Assembly (NCBI RefSeq): GCF_020881035.1
Contig: NZ_JAJITC010000001.1
Coordinates: 558,001-622,000 of the forward strand
Direction: 5' to 3'
DNA: 64,000 bases
From: Paraburkholderia translucens
GTDB taxonomy: Bacteria > Pseudomonadota > Gammaproteobacteria > Burkholderiales > Burkholderiaceae
How positions within the stretch are numbered: position 1 is the stretch's first letter; each line of letters begins with the position of its first letter. A model generated the notes under the pieces. The model searched no databases. It saw only the letters and a list, made by a program, of their open reading frames with translations, and had not been told where the DNA came from. Shown piece by piece: positions 16,991-25,948 of this stretch. The position numbers were made by a program, and so were the translations under genes.

Positions 16991-18631
16991 TTAGTGGTTA
17001 CCGCCGCCGTGGCCGCCATTGCCGGAGCCACCACCGCCGTAGCCGCCGTGGGAGCCGCCCTTGCCTTCGCCACCACTGTTGCTGGCCGGGCCACTACTGC
17101 TACCGTGGCCGCTGGCGCCACGACCGCTTTCACCATGGCTGCCATCGCCTCGACCGCCGTCGCCATGGCTGCCGTCACCACGACCGCCGTCGCCATGGCC
17201 GCCGTCACCACGGCCGCCGTCACCATGGCCGCTGGCGCCACGACCGCCGTCACCATGGCTGCCATCGCCTCGACCGCCGTCGCCTCGACCGCCGTCACCA
17301 TGACTGCCGTCACCACGGCCGCCGTCACCATGGCTGCCATCGCCTCGACCGCCGTCGCCATGGCTGCCATCGCCTCGACCGCCGTCGCCTCGACCGCCGT
17401 CACCATGACCGCCGTCACCACGGCCGCCGTCACCATGGCCGCTGGCGCCTCGACCGCCGTCACCATGACCGCCGTCACCACGGCCGCCGTCACCATGGCC
17501 GCTGGCGCCTCGACCGCCGTCACCATGGCTGCCATCGCCTCGACCGCCGTCGCCATGGGTGCCATCGCCACGGCCGCCGTCGCCATGGCTACCATCGCCA
17601 CGACCGCCGTCACCATGACTACCATCGCCACGACCGCCGTCACCGTGGCTGCCATCGCCTCGACCGCCGTCACCATGGCTGCCATCGCCTCGACCGCCGT
17701 CACCATGGCTGCCATCGCCTCGGCCGCCGTCACCATGGCTGCCATCGCCTCGGCCGCCGTCACCATGGCTGCCGTCACCATGGCTGCCATCGCCATGGCT
17801 GCCATCGCCACGACCGCCGTCACCATGGCTGCCATCGCCTCGGCCGCCGTCACCATGGCTGCCGTCACCATGGCTGCCGTCGCCATGGCGGCCATCGCCA
17901 CGGCCGCCGTCGCCATGACCGCGATCACCATGACCACCATCGCCATGACCGTGACCGCCATCGCCATCGCCACCATGGCCATGCCCATGACCGCCATCGC
18001 CATCACCACTGTGGCCATGACCATGACCGCCGTCGCCGCCACCATCACCACCGTGGCCATGCCCATGACCGCCGTCGCCGTCACCATCACCACTGTGGCC
18101 ATGACTATGACCGCCGTCGCCGTCACCATCACCACCGTGGCCAAGTCCATGACCGCCGTCGCCGTCGCTATCGCCGCCACCATCGCCACCGTGGCCGTGG
18201 CCCTGCCCATGGCCACCATCCCCGCCGTTATTCCCTCCGCCATCGCCACCGGTACCGCCAGTGCCGCCAGTTCCCGATCCATCGCCACCACTACCAGCAC
18301 CGCCGCTACCATTGTTGCCAAAACCGCTGCTGCCGCCGCCCGCCGACGACCCGGTGGACGACGTCGAACCCGATTTCGCCGCCGCGACGCCGAAGCCGCC
18401 CACCCCAGTCTGGCCGCCTGCTCGCAATGTGCATCCCGGCCCGGCTCCCGGCGGACATACGCCGTGCGCACCCATCTCGGCGGGCATCACCATTTCTGAA
18501 TTCGTTGCCGGCGCCGCGGAACTGACAGAATTCGTCTGCCCACCCGCCATCGCCGCATAAAGACTGACCGCCGCTGCAAAGGCCGCCCGTCGCGTCCCCA
18601 ATGTCCACGCGTCCCCGTTTTGCCTTTTCAT
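16991..18631 (-). CDS. Secreted Gly/Asp/His tandem-repeat protein
   Basis: 546-residue protein. The N-terminus has a basic stretch and a hydrophobic core (AAFAAAVSLYAAMAGG) that looks like a signal peptide. A short Ser/Ala/Gly region includes CPPGAGPGC. Residues from about 130 to 510 are built of five-residue units such as GGRGD, GSHGD, GSHGE and GHGDG, arranged as 15-base DNA repeats. The repeats are rich in Asp and His, so Ca2+ or transition-metal binding is possible, as in RTX-like or His-rich proteins, but no known family is assigned. The other frames across the repeats also stay open, which is a repeat effect. The minus frame is favoured because it starts with a signal peptide and ends before a hairpin. 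Confidence 0.65.
   Translation of the reverse strand: MKRQNGDAWTLGTRRAAFAAAVSLYAAMAGGQTNSVSSAAPATNSEMVMPAEMGAHGVCPPGAGPGCTLRAGGQTGVGGFGVAAAKSGSTSSTGSSAGGGSSGFGNNGSGGAGSGGDGSGTGGTGGTGGDGGGNNGGDGGHGQGHGHGGDGGGDSDGDGGHGLGHGGDGDGDGGHSHGHSGDGDGDGGHGHGHGGDGGGDGGHGHGHSGDGDGGHGHGHGGDGDGGHGHGDGGHGDRGHGDGGRGDGRHGDGSHGDGSHGDGGRGDGSHGDGGRGDGSHGDGSHGDGSHGDGGRGDGSHGDGGRGDGSHGDGGRGDGSHGDGGRGDGSHGDGGRGDGSHGDGGRGDGSHGDGGRGDGTHGDGGRGDGSHGDGGRGASGHGDGGRGDGGHGDGGRGASGHGDGGRGDGGHGDGGRGDGGRGDGSHGDGGRGDGSHGDGGRGDGSHGDGGRGDGGRGDGSHGDGGRGASGHGDGGRGDGGHGDGGRGDGSHGDGGRGDGSHGESGRGASGHGSSSGPASNSGGEGKGGSHGGYGGGGSGNGGHGGGNH
17105..18235. repeat. Imperfect 15-bp tandem repeats inside the repeat-protein gene
   Basis: About 1.1 kb of units close to CACCGTCGCCATGGC/T and variants. 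All are multiples of 15 or 30 bases and stay in frame. Longer blocks of about 60-75 bases also recur almost exactly, for example 17382-17456 against 17442-17516, pointing to recent expansion by recombination or slippage. Copy number probably varies between strains. Confidence 0.85.
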
Positions 18632-19633
18632 TTCACTCTCCTAATTATTTTCCCCAGAATGACCGGCCCAATTAACGATTCAATCTCCGCTCAATAGGAA
18701 AAAACGGAAATTCAAAGCCTCCGCCCTTCGCTTTATGCGAATTAAAAATGCGCCCGCACTGAACATTTCTCCCACGGAAAATCCCCGGCCGGATTTGGCG
18801 CGTTTCGAGAGAATGGGCTGGCCATGCGCGCACAACATCGTGCAAACCGCACAGCGAGGCTTGATGGACGTTGAAGTTATTCGTAGCGCGATCGCGCGAC
18901 CGTGCGTTAGGGCACGCAATGCGATATTGCCGATTCAGCCTACGAGGCGGCGTCAATCGACCAACCGCCCGCCAATGCCGGCAATACAGACTCTTCAGAC
19001 AGGGAGTGAAACCTTATTGCCATCGATGCAATCCGATCGACGCACGAAAATCAGTTCAGGGTTTTCTCGGACAAACTCGGGCTATTTACATACCGGTCGT
19101 TTTATTCATGTGTTTGTCCGCACACAAAAATAAAAATGCGAAAAGCCAAATGAGCGCAATCCCATAGACAGCGCAATGAAAATGATCGAAACGCGCGCGC
19201 GAAACATCGTGCGTCGCGACGCTGCTCGTGCGCGGCGAAATCGCTGTCGCAATGTACGTTGCCTCTCACTTCGTCGAACGCGTGCCTCAGGCGCCGGCAA
19301 CCGCAACCAACCCCAAAATCCAACGTGTCGCGGCATAACCACCACCGCATCAGAAAACCAACACATCAGCGCGCCCGGTTTTCGCGGAGCATTTCCATCA
19401 TCTCCGCCGGTGCAGCTTCGCAGCGCCGCCGCTGAGTTCGCAAAAGCCTGTCCCGCGAGCGACAGCGCGGGATCGCCTCGAGGCGCGGGTAAACCTTTGT
19501 TTGACTTCGACACGCCACCCCGTTTACTGCACGCAGCCGAACCTCTCAATTCGCTTTCATTCCCCGCCCGCACTTCGTTTGGTCTGCTGAGCAGTGTTCT
19601 GCGAGCGCCTTCCTCTCTCTGACGAGGTACATC
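18632..19633. other. Long intergenic region, AT-richer than its surroundings
   Basis: About 1 kb between the repeat-protein gene and the flavin oxidase. The part from 18640 to 19190 is clearly richer in A/T. The open frames across it have no family likeness, irregular composition and no ribosome sites, so I do not call them. It should contain the promoters of both divergent flanking genes. Confidence 0.5.
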
Positions 19634-21022
19634 ATGGTTTCTATCTCCAGCAGCGCGGTAGACGAATTCAAATCCGGCCTACGCGGCCAGCTTCTGCTGT
19701 CCGACTCGCCGGGCTTCGACGAGGCGCGCAGCATCTGGAACGCGATGATCGACCGTTGTCCCGCGATGATCCTGCGTTGCGCAGGCGTCGCCGACATTCG
19801 CCGCGGCGTTGCGTTCGCGCGCGACAACGGCCTGCCCCTCGCGATTCGAGGCGGCGGACACAACATTGCTGGCAGCGCGCTGTGCGACGACGGCCTCGTC
19901 CTCGATCTGTCGGCGATGAAATCGGTTCGCATCGACCCGGAAGCGCAGCGCGCGTATGTCGAGCCTGGCGCCACGCTGCACGATGTCGATCACGAAGCGC
20001 AGGCATTCGGACTCGCGACCCCGCTCGGCATCAACTCGACGACCGGCGTCGCGGGTCTGACGCTCGGCGGCGGCTTCGGCTGGCTGAGCCGCCGCTACGG
20101 CATGACGATCGACAACCTCCTCGCGGCGGACATCGTCACCGCGGACGGCGCATTGCGCCATGTGAGCGCCACCGAAAACGACGATCTGTTCTGGGCGATT
20201 CGCGGCGGCGGCGGCAATTTCGGCGTCGTGACGCTATTCGAGTTCGCGCTCCACGCGGTCGGCCCGACCGTGTACGGCGGCCTCGTCGTATTGCCGCTCG
20301 CCGGGGCGAAGGACGCACTGATCCAATACCGCAATGCCGCGCCCGCGATGCCCGACGAACTGGCCGTGTGGGCCGTCGCGCGGCTCGCCCCGCCGCTGCC
20401 GTTCCTGTCGCCCGACGTGCACGGCAAGCCCGTACTCGTGTTCGCGATGTGCTACAACGGGCCGGTCGAAGACGGCCCAGCGGCGGTTGAAGCGGTGCGG
20501 GGCTTCGGCACGCCGCTCGGCGAACATCTTGGTCCGATGCCCTATGAAAACTGGCAACAGGCCTTCGACCCGCTGCTCGCCCCAGGGGCGCGCAACTACT
20601 GGAAGTCGCACAATCTCGCGACGATCGACGATGGTCTGATCGACGCGCTGATCCATGCGATCGACGTGCTGCCGTCCCCGCAATGCGAGATCTTCTTCGG
20701 ACTGATCGGCGCGCAAACGCAGCGCGTGGCGGTCGACGCGACCGCCTACCCGGCCCGCGAGACGCTATACGCGATGAACGTGCACGGCCGCTGGGACGAT
20801 GCGCGCGACGACGAGCGCTGCATCGCATGGGCGCGTGAGTTTTTCGACGCGTCACGGCCCTTTGCGCTCGGCAGCGTCTACGTCAATTTCATGACGCAGG
20901 AAGAAGGCGGCCGCATCGCGGACGCCTATGGGCCGAACTATGATCGTCTCGTCGATGTGAAGAACCGCTACGACCCGCACAACCTGTTCCGCCAGAACCA
21001 GAACATTCGCCCGACGGTGTAG
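19634..21022 (+). CDS. FAD-linked oxidase, berberine-bridge/6-hydroxynicotine-oxidase type
   Basis: 462-residue oxidase. The FAD-binding PCMH domain has LAIRGGGHNIAGSALCDDG, whose His is the usual covalent flavin attachment point, and TGVAGLTLGGGFGWLSRRYG. The berberine-bridge C-terminal tail is YDPHNLFRQNQNI. The second covalent Cys of bicovalent BBE enzymes is absent here (GINSTTGVAG), so the flavin is probably held by His only. Family members oxidise alcohols, amines or sugars using O2; the substrate is unknown. GAGG lies nine bases before the ATG. There is no signal peptide. It stands alone upstream of a lipoprotein gene. Confidence 0.85.
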   Translation: MVSISSSAVDEFKSGLRGQLLLSDSPGFDEARSIWNAMIDRCPAMILRCAGVADIRRGVAFARDNGLPLAIRGGGHNIAGSALCDDGLVLDLSAMKSVRIDPEAQRAYVEPGATLHDVDHEAQAFGLATPLGINSTTGVAGLTLGGGFGWLSRRYGMTIDNLLAADIVTADGALRHVSATENDDLFWAIRGGGGNFGVVTLFEFALHAVGPTVYGGLVVLPLAGAKDALIQYRNAAPAMPDELAVWAVARLAPPLPFLSPDVHGKPVLVFAMCYNGPVEDGPAAVEAVRGFGTPLGEHLGPMPYENWQQAFDPLLAPGARNYWKSHNLATIDDGLIDALIHAIDVLPSPQCEIFFGLIGAQTQRVAVDATAYPARETLYAMNVHGRWDDARDDERCIAWAREFFDASRPFALGSVYVNFMTQEEGGRIADAYGPNYDRLVDVKNRYDPHNLFRQNQNIRPTV

Positions 21023-21238
21023 CGACGAAGCGTGACGCACGGCGGCGCGGCGCTTCGGCACGCTCCCTGCTAGTCTTGCAATGGATGCCCGCCATGCGGG
21101 CGTCGCGGCACGCCTGCGCCGCCACGGCAACCGCGCGCACGGAACCTCCTGCGCGCAAATGAGAACAAAGCAAGCGGGCGACTCGTCGCACACTCCCATA
21201 ACGAACGAAACGCGTGAGAAACGCAAAGGAAAACAGTC

Positions 21239-21829
21239 ATGCGCAGACGACAATTCATCATGACCGGCAGCGCTGCATTGGCCGTCGCAGGCCTGAGCCT
21301 CACCGGTTGCACGACGACTTCGCCGTCCTCGGACGCATCGCCATCGGCCAACGCCAGCAAGCGCGACACCATCAACGCCGGCGTCGATCTGACGCTCGCG
21401 CGTCTCTATGAAAACGTCGATGGTTCGCGCGAGCTCGTGTCCAAAGCGCGCGGCGTGCTGGTGTTTCCATCAGTGATCGCAGCCGGCTTCTGGATCGGCG
21501 GACAGTACGGGCAAGGGGCGCTGCGCGTCGGCGGCCGCACGGTCGGTTACTACAGCACGACCGCGGGCTCGTTCGGATTGCAGATCGGCGCGCAATCGAA
21601 GGCGCTCGTGTTCCTGTTCATGACGCAGGAAGCGCTCGACGAATTCCTGCACAGCCAGGGTTGGGCAGTCGGCGCGAATGCGACCGTCGCCGTGCTGAAG
21701 GTCGGGGCGAACGGCGCGGTCGATTCGTCGACCGCGACGAGCCCCGTGCAGGCTTTCGTGCTGACCAACGGCGGCCTGATGGCCGGTGTGTCGCTCGAAG
21801 GCACGAAGGTGTCACGGCTGATCATCTGA
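21239..21829 (+). CDS. SYLF-domain (YSC84-like) lipoprotein
   Basis: 196-residue lipoprotein. The signal ends in the lipobox LTGC after a basic RRRQF start. The mature part contains the SYLF pattern: ARGVLVFPSVIAAGFWIGGQ, GALRVGG, YYSTTAGSFGLQIGAQSKAL and FLFMTQEAL. SYLF domains in eukaryotes bind phosphoinositides; in bacteria the lipoproteins are periplasmic and of unknown function, often linked with envelope stress. AGGA lies eight bases before the ATG. Convergent with the chemotaxis receptor gene, 50 bases away. Confidence 0.85.
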   Translation: MRRRQFIMTGSAALAVAGLSLTGCTTTSPSSDASPSANASKRDTINAGVDLTLARLYENVDGSRELVSKARGVLVFPSVIAAGFWIGGQYGQGALRVGGRTVGYYSTTAGSFGLQIGAQSKALVFLFMTQEALDEFLHSQGWAVGANATVAVLKVGANGAVDSSTATSPVQAFVLTNGGLMAGVSLEGTKVSRLII

Positions 21830-21879
21830 GGGGAGCTTTTATCCGGCAGCGGGCAGCGGGCTGCGCGCGAGCCATGCTG

Positions 21880-23439
21880 CTACCGCTGCTTCGGCAACGT
21901 AAACACCGCAATGGCCGCCGACAACTGCCCGGTCTGCGTCTTCAGCACGTCGGCAGCCGCGCTCGCTTCCTCGACGAGCGCCGCGTTCTGCTGCGTCGCC
22001 TGGTCCATGCTCGTGACCGCGACATTGACCTGCTCGATGCCCGAAGTCTGCTCGGCCGACGCCGCGCTGATTTCGCCCATGATGTCGTTCACGCGACGCA
22101 CCGCCTGGACGACCTCCTGCATCGTCTCGCCCGCGCGCCCCACATACTCCGAGCCACCCGCGATCTGCGCGGCCGATTCCTCGATCAGTACCTTGATCTC
22201 CTTCGCGGCCGCGGCGCTGCGTTGCGCGAGCGTGCGCACTTCGCCCGCGACCACCGCGAAACCACGGCCCTCCTCGCCCGCGCGCGCCGCCTCGACGGCC
22301 GCGTTCAACGCGAGAATGTTGGTCTGAAACGCGATCCCCTCGATCACACCGATGATGTCGCCGATCCGGTGCGACGACTGCGAGATCCCGCGCATGGTCT
22401 CGATCACCTGGCCGACCACGTCGCCACCGCGCGCCGCAGTGTCCGAGGCGTTGTGCGCGATTTGGCTCGCCTGCTTCGCGTTGTCGGCGTTCTGGCGCAC
22501 GGTCGCGGTGATCTGCTCCATGCTCGATGCGGTCTCGCCGAGCGCGGCCGCCTGCTGCTCGGTGCGGCGCGACAGGTCCGCGTTGCCCGCGGCAATCTCG
22601 TTCGATACCGAGGAAATCAGCGCCGCGCCGCCGCGAATCTGCTCGATCGCCTGGGCGAGGCGCTGCTGCATGCGCTGCATCGCCGCGAGCAGGCTCGTGC
22701 CGTCGCCGGCCTTCGTGTCGACGACCACATCGAGATCGCCGTCCGCGATACGCGACGCGATCTGCACCGCGTACGCCGGTTCGCCGCCAAGTTGGCGCAG
22801 GATGCTGCGCAGGATCACGCCGATCACCACCGACACGAGCGCGCACAAAACCAGCGCCGCAATCACGTATTGCACGAGGGTGCGGTAGAACACGGCATCG
22901 ATGTCGTCAGTGAAGACGCCGGTGACGATCGTCCAGTCCCACGGCTTGTAGAGCCGCATGTAGTTGCTTTTCGGCGCGAGCTTGCCGGTGCCGGGCTTCA
23001 GGAACTGCAGATGGACGAATGCCTCGCCCTCCCGCTGCGTTTGCTCGGAACCTTCCTTGAACACATGACGGCCGTCCGGATCCGTGACGGTGGTCATGTC
23101 CTTGCCGACGAGGTCGGCGCGCGTGGGGTGCATCAGCACGTGCGCACGGCTGTCTTCGAGCACGACGTAGCCGCCGGCGCCGTCGTAGCGCATCGCACGC
23201 AGGTCGTCCATCGCGGCGCGCTGCGCGTCCGCGAGCGGCATCGTGCCGGCCGCGACGAGCGCGTTGTAACGATCGAGCACGCTGTATGCGATGCTGACCA
23301 CGCTTTTCAGCTCGCCCTCGCGATCGGCGATCATCGTGTCGCGCGTCTTGAACGCACCCCACAGACCGATCGCCAGAATGCCCATGCACATCACCGCGAG
23401 CGCGAGCCACAGCCGCACCTTCAGGCGAAACCGTTCCAT
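21880..23439 (-). CDS. Methyl-accepting chemotaxis protein with single-cache sensor domain
   Basis: 519-residue receptor. A transmembrane segment at about residues 8-28 is followed by a periplasmic sCache_2-like domain ([35 protein letters not shown]), a second transmembrane segment near 183-205 and a HAMP region. The signalling hairpin tip has [20 protein letters not shown] and [19 protein letters not shown], and a methylation helix has [18 protein letters not shown]. The sensor has the same fold pattern as the histidine kinase at 1916-3331, so small organic acids are plausible ligands (inference). Confidence 0.92.
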   Translation of the reverse strand: MERFRLKVRLWLALAVMCMGILAIGLWGAFKTRDTMIADREGELKSVVSIAYSVLDRYNALVAAGTMPLADAQRAAMDDLRAMRYDGAGGYVVLEDSRAHVLMHPTRADLVGKDMTTVTDPDGRHVFKEGSEQTQREGEAFVHLQFLKPGTGKLAPKSNYMRLYKPWDWTIVTGVFTDDIDAVFYRTLVQYVIAALVLCALVSVVIGVILRSILRQLGGEPAYAVQIASRIADGDLDVVVDTKAGDGTSLLAAMQRMQQRLAQAIEQIRGGAALISSVSNEIAAGNADLSRRTEQQAAALGETASSMEQITATVRQNADNAKQASQIAHNASDTAARGGDVVGQVIETMRGISQSSHRIGDIIGVIEGIAFQTNILALNAAVEAARAGEEGRGFAVVAGEVRTLAQRSAAAAKEIKVLIEESAAQIAGGSEYVGRAGETMQEVVQAVRRVNDIMGEISAASAEQTSGIEQVNVAVTSMDQATQQNAALVEEASAAADVLKTQTGQLSAAIAVFTLPKQR

Positions 23440-23546
23440 CTTCCGTATCCCTTGTAGTGGTCGGCGGCTGTCCGCGCAAACGGACGCCGCAAACGTTTGT
23501 CGTTCTCGGGATTAACGGCGCGACGGCGGAAAACTTCAGTGTGGCT

Positions 23547-24101
23547 TCAGGGTTGCGGGCTTGACTCCGCCGCCAGCGTCAAGGCGGCGACCTCGCAGCG
23601 CGGCCACTGCCGCAGCACGTCCGGCGCGAGCAGCAGCTTCGCCGCGCGCACGCCGGCGCCCATTACGATCTGCGCGCGCTCCATCACCGCGGCGTCGACG
23701 AGGACTCGCCAGTCGGCCGGCAGCCCGAACGCAGTAATGCCGCCGAACTCCATCTGGCTATGCTCGACCGCCGCCTCGCGCTTGGCGAACGACAGCCGCT
23801 GCGCGCCGAGCGCCGCCTTGACGGCGCCGTTGATGTCGAGCCGCCGCGAGCCGAGCGAGACCAGCGCCGCATAGTGCTCGCCGCCGTCTTTCTTGTAGCG
23901 GACCACGATGGTGTTCGCGCAGTCTTCGAGACCGAAGCCGTAGCGCGCGCTGAATGCGGCGGTGTCCGAGGCGTCGTCGGTGACGGCGAACACCGTGATT
24001 CCCTGCGCCGGCAATTGGTCGACGACGTGCGCGGGCAAATGCGCACCCCACCGGTCGCGGTCGATAACGTCTAGTTGCCGTACGAGTTCGTGCGAATGCA
24101 T
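23547..24101 (-). CDS. YbaK/ProX-type aminoacyl-tRNA deacylase-like protein
   Basis: 184-residue cytoplasmic protein with the YbaK-fold pattern: NTIVVRYKKDGGEHYAALVS, RRLDINGAVKAALGAQRLSF, and the GGITAFGLP active-site segment. Members remove mis-attached amino acids (such as Ala or Cys) from tRNA-Pro and similar tRNAs. I chose the ATG at 24101 (MHSHELVRQL), which gives the usual family length. In-frame ATGs further upstream would add basic residues lacking family character. No strong ribosome site is visible. It sits between the chemotaxis receptor and, divergently, the YihY-like gene. Confidence 0.75.
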   Translation of the reverse strand: MHSHELVRQLDVIDRDRWGAHLPAHVVDQLPAQGITVFAVTDDASDTAAFSARYGFGLEDCANTIVVRYKKDGGEHYAALVSLGSRRLDINGAVKAALGAQRLSFAKREAAVEHSQMEFGGITAFGLPADWRVLVDAAVMERAQIVMGAGVRAAKLLLAPDVLRQWPRCEVAALTLAAESSPQP

Positions 24102-24253
24102 GATGAGCGCAAATGTGAGGATAACCCGCTGCATTCTAGCGGCACGGCCCCCCAGTCGCGACGTGCCCCGCCTGGCTATAGTGAGGGGCACAAACTATGC
24201 GTCCGGCAACGAAGCCAACAACGTGAAGGCGCCGGCCCGATTCGAAGGCGATC

Positions 24254-25501
24254 ATGGACATCGACACCCTTTCTCGCGAGAACCTGCAGCAGGCCGCGCG
24301 TCAGCATGCCAACTGGGCGATCGGCGCCCTGCGCCAGTTTTCGGACAACCGCTGCCCGGCGATGGCGGCGAGCATCGCGTTTTATGCAGCGTTCTCGCTT
24401 GCGCCGACGCTCGTGATGGTGCTCGCGGTGGCCGGCTGGTTCTTCGGCCCGGCAGCCGCGCGCGGCGAACTGTACGGCCACATCAACGGACTGATCGGCG
24501 ACCAGGCCGCGGCCGGCGTGCAGACGATCGTCGAGAACGCGCATCACGCGGGCGCCAAAGGCGGCATCGCGACGATCATTTCAGTTTCGCTGCTGGCGAT
24601 CGGCGCGTCGGCGACGTTCTCGTCGCTGAACAGCGCGCTCAACATCGTGTGGCCGTACAGCGGCCAGCGCACGTCGAGCGTGCTCGCGCTGGTGCGCGTG
24701 CGGCTGATTTCGTTCGGGCTCGTGCTCGGCGTCGCGTTCCTGCTGATCGTGTCGCTCGTGCTCGACACGGTGATCGTGTTCGTCGGCGACTGGCTGTGGG
24801 GCAGTTCGCGATACGCGATGATCGGCAATCTGCTGCAACTCGGCGTCGGGCTCTTCGTGCTGATGTTCGCATTCGCCGCGCTGCTCAAGTTCCTGCCCGA
24901 CGCGCCCGTGCGGTGGCGCGATGCGCTGGTGGGCGGTGTCGTCGCGGCCGTGTTGTTTACAGGCGGCAAGAAGCTGTTCGCGCTCTATCTCGCGCATGCG
25001 GGAATGGCCAGCTCGTTCGGCGCGGCCGGCTCGCTGGCGGTGCTGATGATGTGGCTGTACTTCTCGGCGGCGGTGCTGCTGCTCGGCGCGGAGTTCTCGG
25101 CGGCGCGCGGCCGCCTGCACGATCCGCGTGGCGGCTGGGGCCTCCAGAGCGAGCCGCCGCCGGGCAGCCGCGCAAAGCTCGCGTCGGTGCTGGCGGCATC
25201 GACCTTCCCGGCGGCGCCGTTGGCTCCCGCGGCTGCGAGCGCCGCTCGCCAGTCGAGCGCGGCGCCGGCGGCAGGAACAGGGGGAAGCGCGTATGAAACC
25301 GCGGCGGACGTCGCACGCAAGGTACTCGACGCCGAAGCGCAAGCCACCCGTCTCGCGGCATCGGCGCTGCTCGAAGCGCGCCGCCAGGCGACGGCCGCGG
25401 ACCGCTACGTGCGACGCAACCCGTGGACCTCGGTGCTGCTGGCCGCCGCCGCGGGGCTCACCGCCGCGGCCCTGGCGCGTCGTGTCGCCAGCGAGCGCTG
25501 A
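24254..25501 (+). CDS. YihY/BrkB-family membrane protein with a DUF883-like tail
   Basis: 415-residue inner-membrane protein. The first 290 residues are a YihY/BrkB domain with about six transmembrane segments: FSDNRCPAMAASIAFYAAFS at the start, then the LWGSSRYAMIG region, and LMMWLYFSAAVLLLGAEFSA at the end. An Ala/Pro linker is followed by a C-terminal part, about 345-415, with an amphipathic helix and YVRRNPWTSVLLAAAAGL, the pattern of the ElaB/YqjD/DUF883 family, which docks ribosomes to the membrane. Such a fusion is uncommon. Earlier annotation of this family as ribonuclease BN was mistaken; its activity remains unknown. Confidence 0.85.
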   Translation: MDIDTLSRENLQQAARQHANWAIGALRQFSDNRCPAMAASIAFYAAFSLAPTLVMVLAVAGWFFGPAAARGELYGHINGLIGDQAAAGVQTIVENAHHAGAKGGIATIISVSLLAIGASATFSSLNSALNIVWPYSGQRTSSVLALVRVRLISFGLVLGVAFLLIVSLVLDTVIVFVGDWLWGSSRYAMIGNLLQLGVGLFVLMFAFAALLKFLPDAPVRWRDALVGGVVAAVLFTGGKKLFALYLAHAGMASSFGAAGSLAVLMMWLYFSAAVLLLGAEFSAARGRLHDPRGGWGLQSEPPPGSRAKLASVLAASTFPAAPLAPAAASAARQSSAAPAAGTGGSAYETAADVARKVLDAEAQATRLAASALLEARRQATAADRYVRRNPWTSVLLAAAAGLTAAALARRVASER

Positions 25502-25948
25502 TGCGGATGCTGCAGGCTGCCCTCCTCGTGCCGATGTCGTTGTAGACGCGCCGCAGTTGCAACTGACGGCCGACCGATGATGCCTGTGCACAACGCGCCG
25601 ATTCCGTCCAGCCTGTCTAGTCGATTCGTCGGCCGAAGTCTCATGCCGTCGTTGCAGAGTCAGGCGGTCGTATAGACGACCAAATTACATTGCGCATTCA
25701 AATCGATGCCGATTGCAGGCTCTGTGACTTGGTCACTATCAACGAATCAACAATAATGCACATCCGGCCAATAAATATTGCGCAAATAGAAACAATAGCA
25801 ACTAGGCCGTAAATACAAGGGTTTGCGCCGATTGTCGGTTTTTGGCGACACTCTTTTTTTTCCGTTTCTACCCCGTAGACCGGGTGAGCTATTCTCCTTC
25901 CCGAAACAACGACCAATCCAACAAACAATCATCTGCGTGGAGAATTGG
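25502..25948. other. Intergenic region upstream of the porin gene
   Basis: 447 bases without a credible gene. It becomes AT-rich from about 25680, as is usual ahead of strongly expressed porin genes, and should contain the porin promoter. No firm promoter boxes or small-RNA structure could be assigned by eye. Confidence 0.45.

Noticed and set aside
17105-18235. Possible CRISPR array
   Set aside because: Units are contiguous 15-bp repeats without unique spacers, and they encode a protein repeat in frame.
16778-18525. Three long alternative frames (two plus, one minus) across the repeat region
   Set aside because: All are low-complexity products of the same 15-bp repeat (Ala/Thr, Arg/His or Ala/Val/Met). 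Only the minus frame ending at 16991 has a signal peptide and a unique start.
19106-19573. 155-residue minus-strand frame in the long intergenic region
   Set aside because: Uneven composition, no domain and no ribosome site; judged noise.
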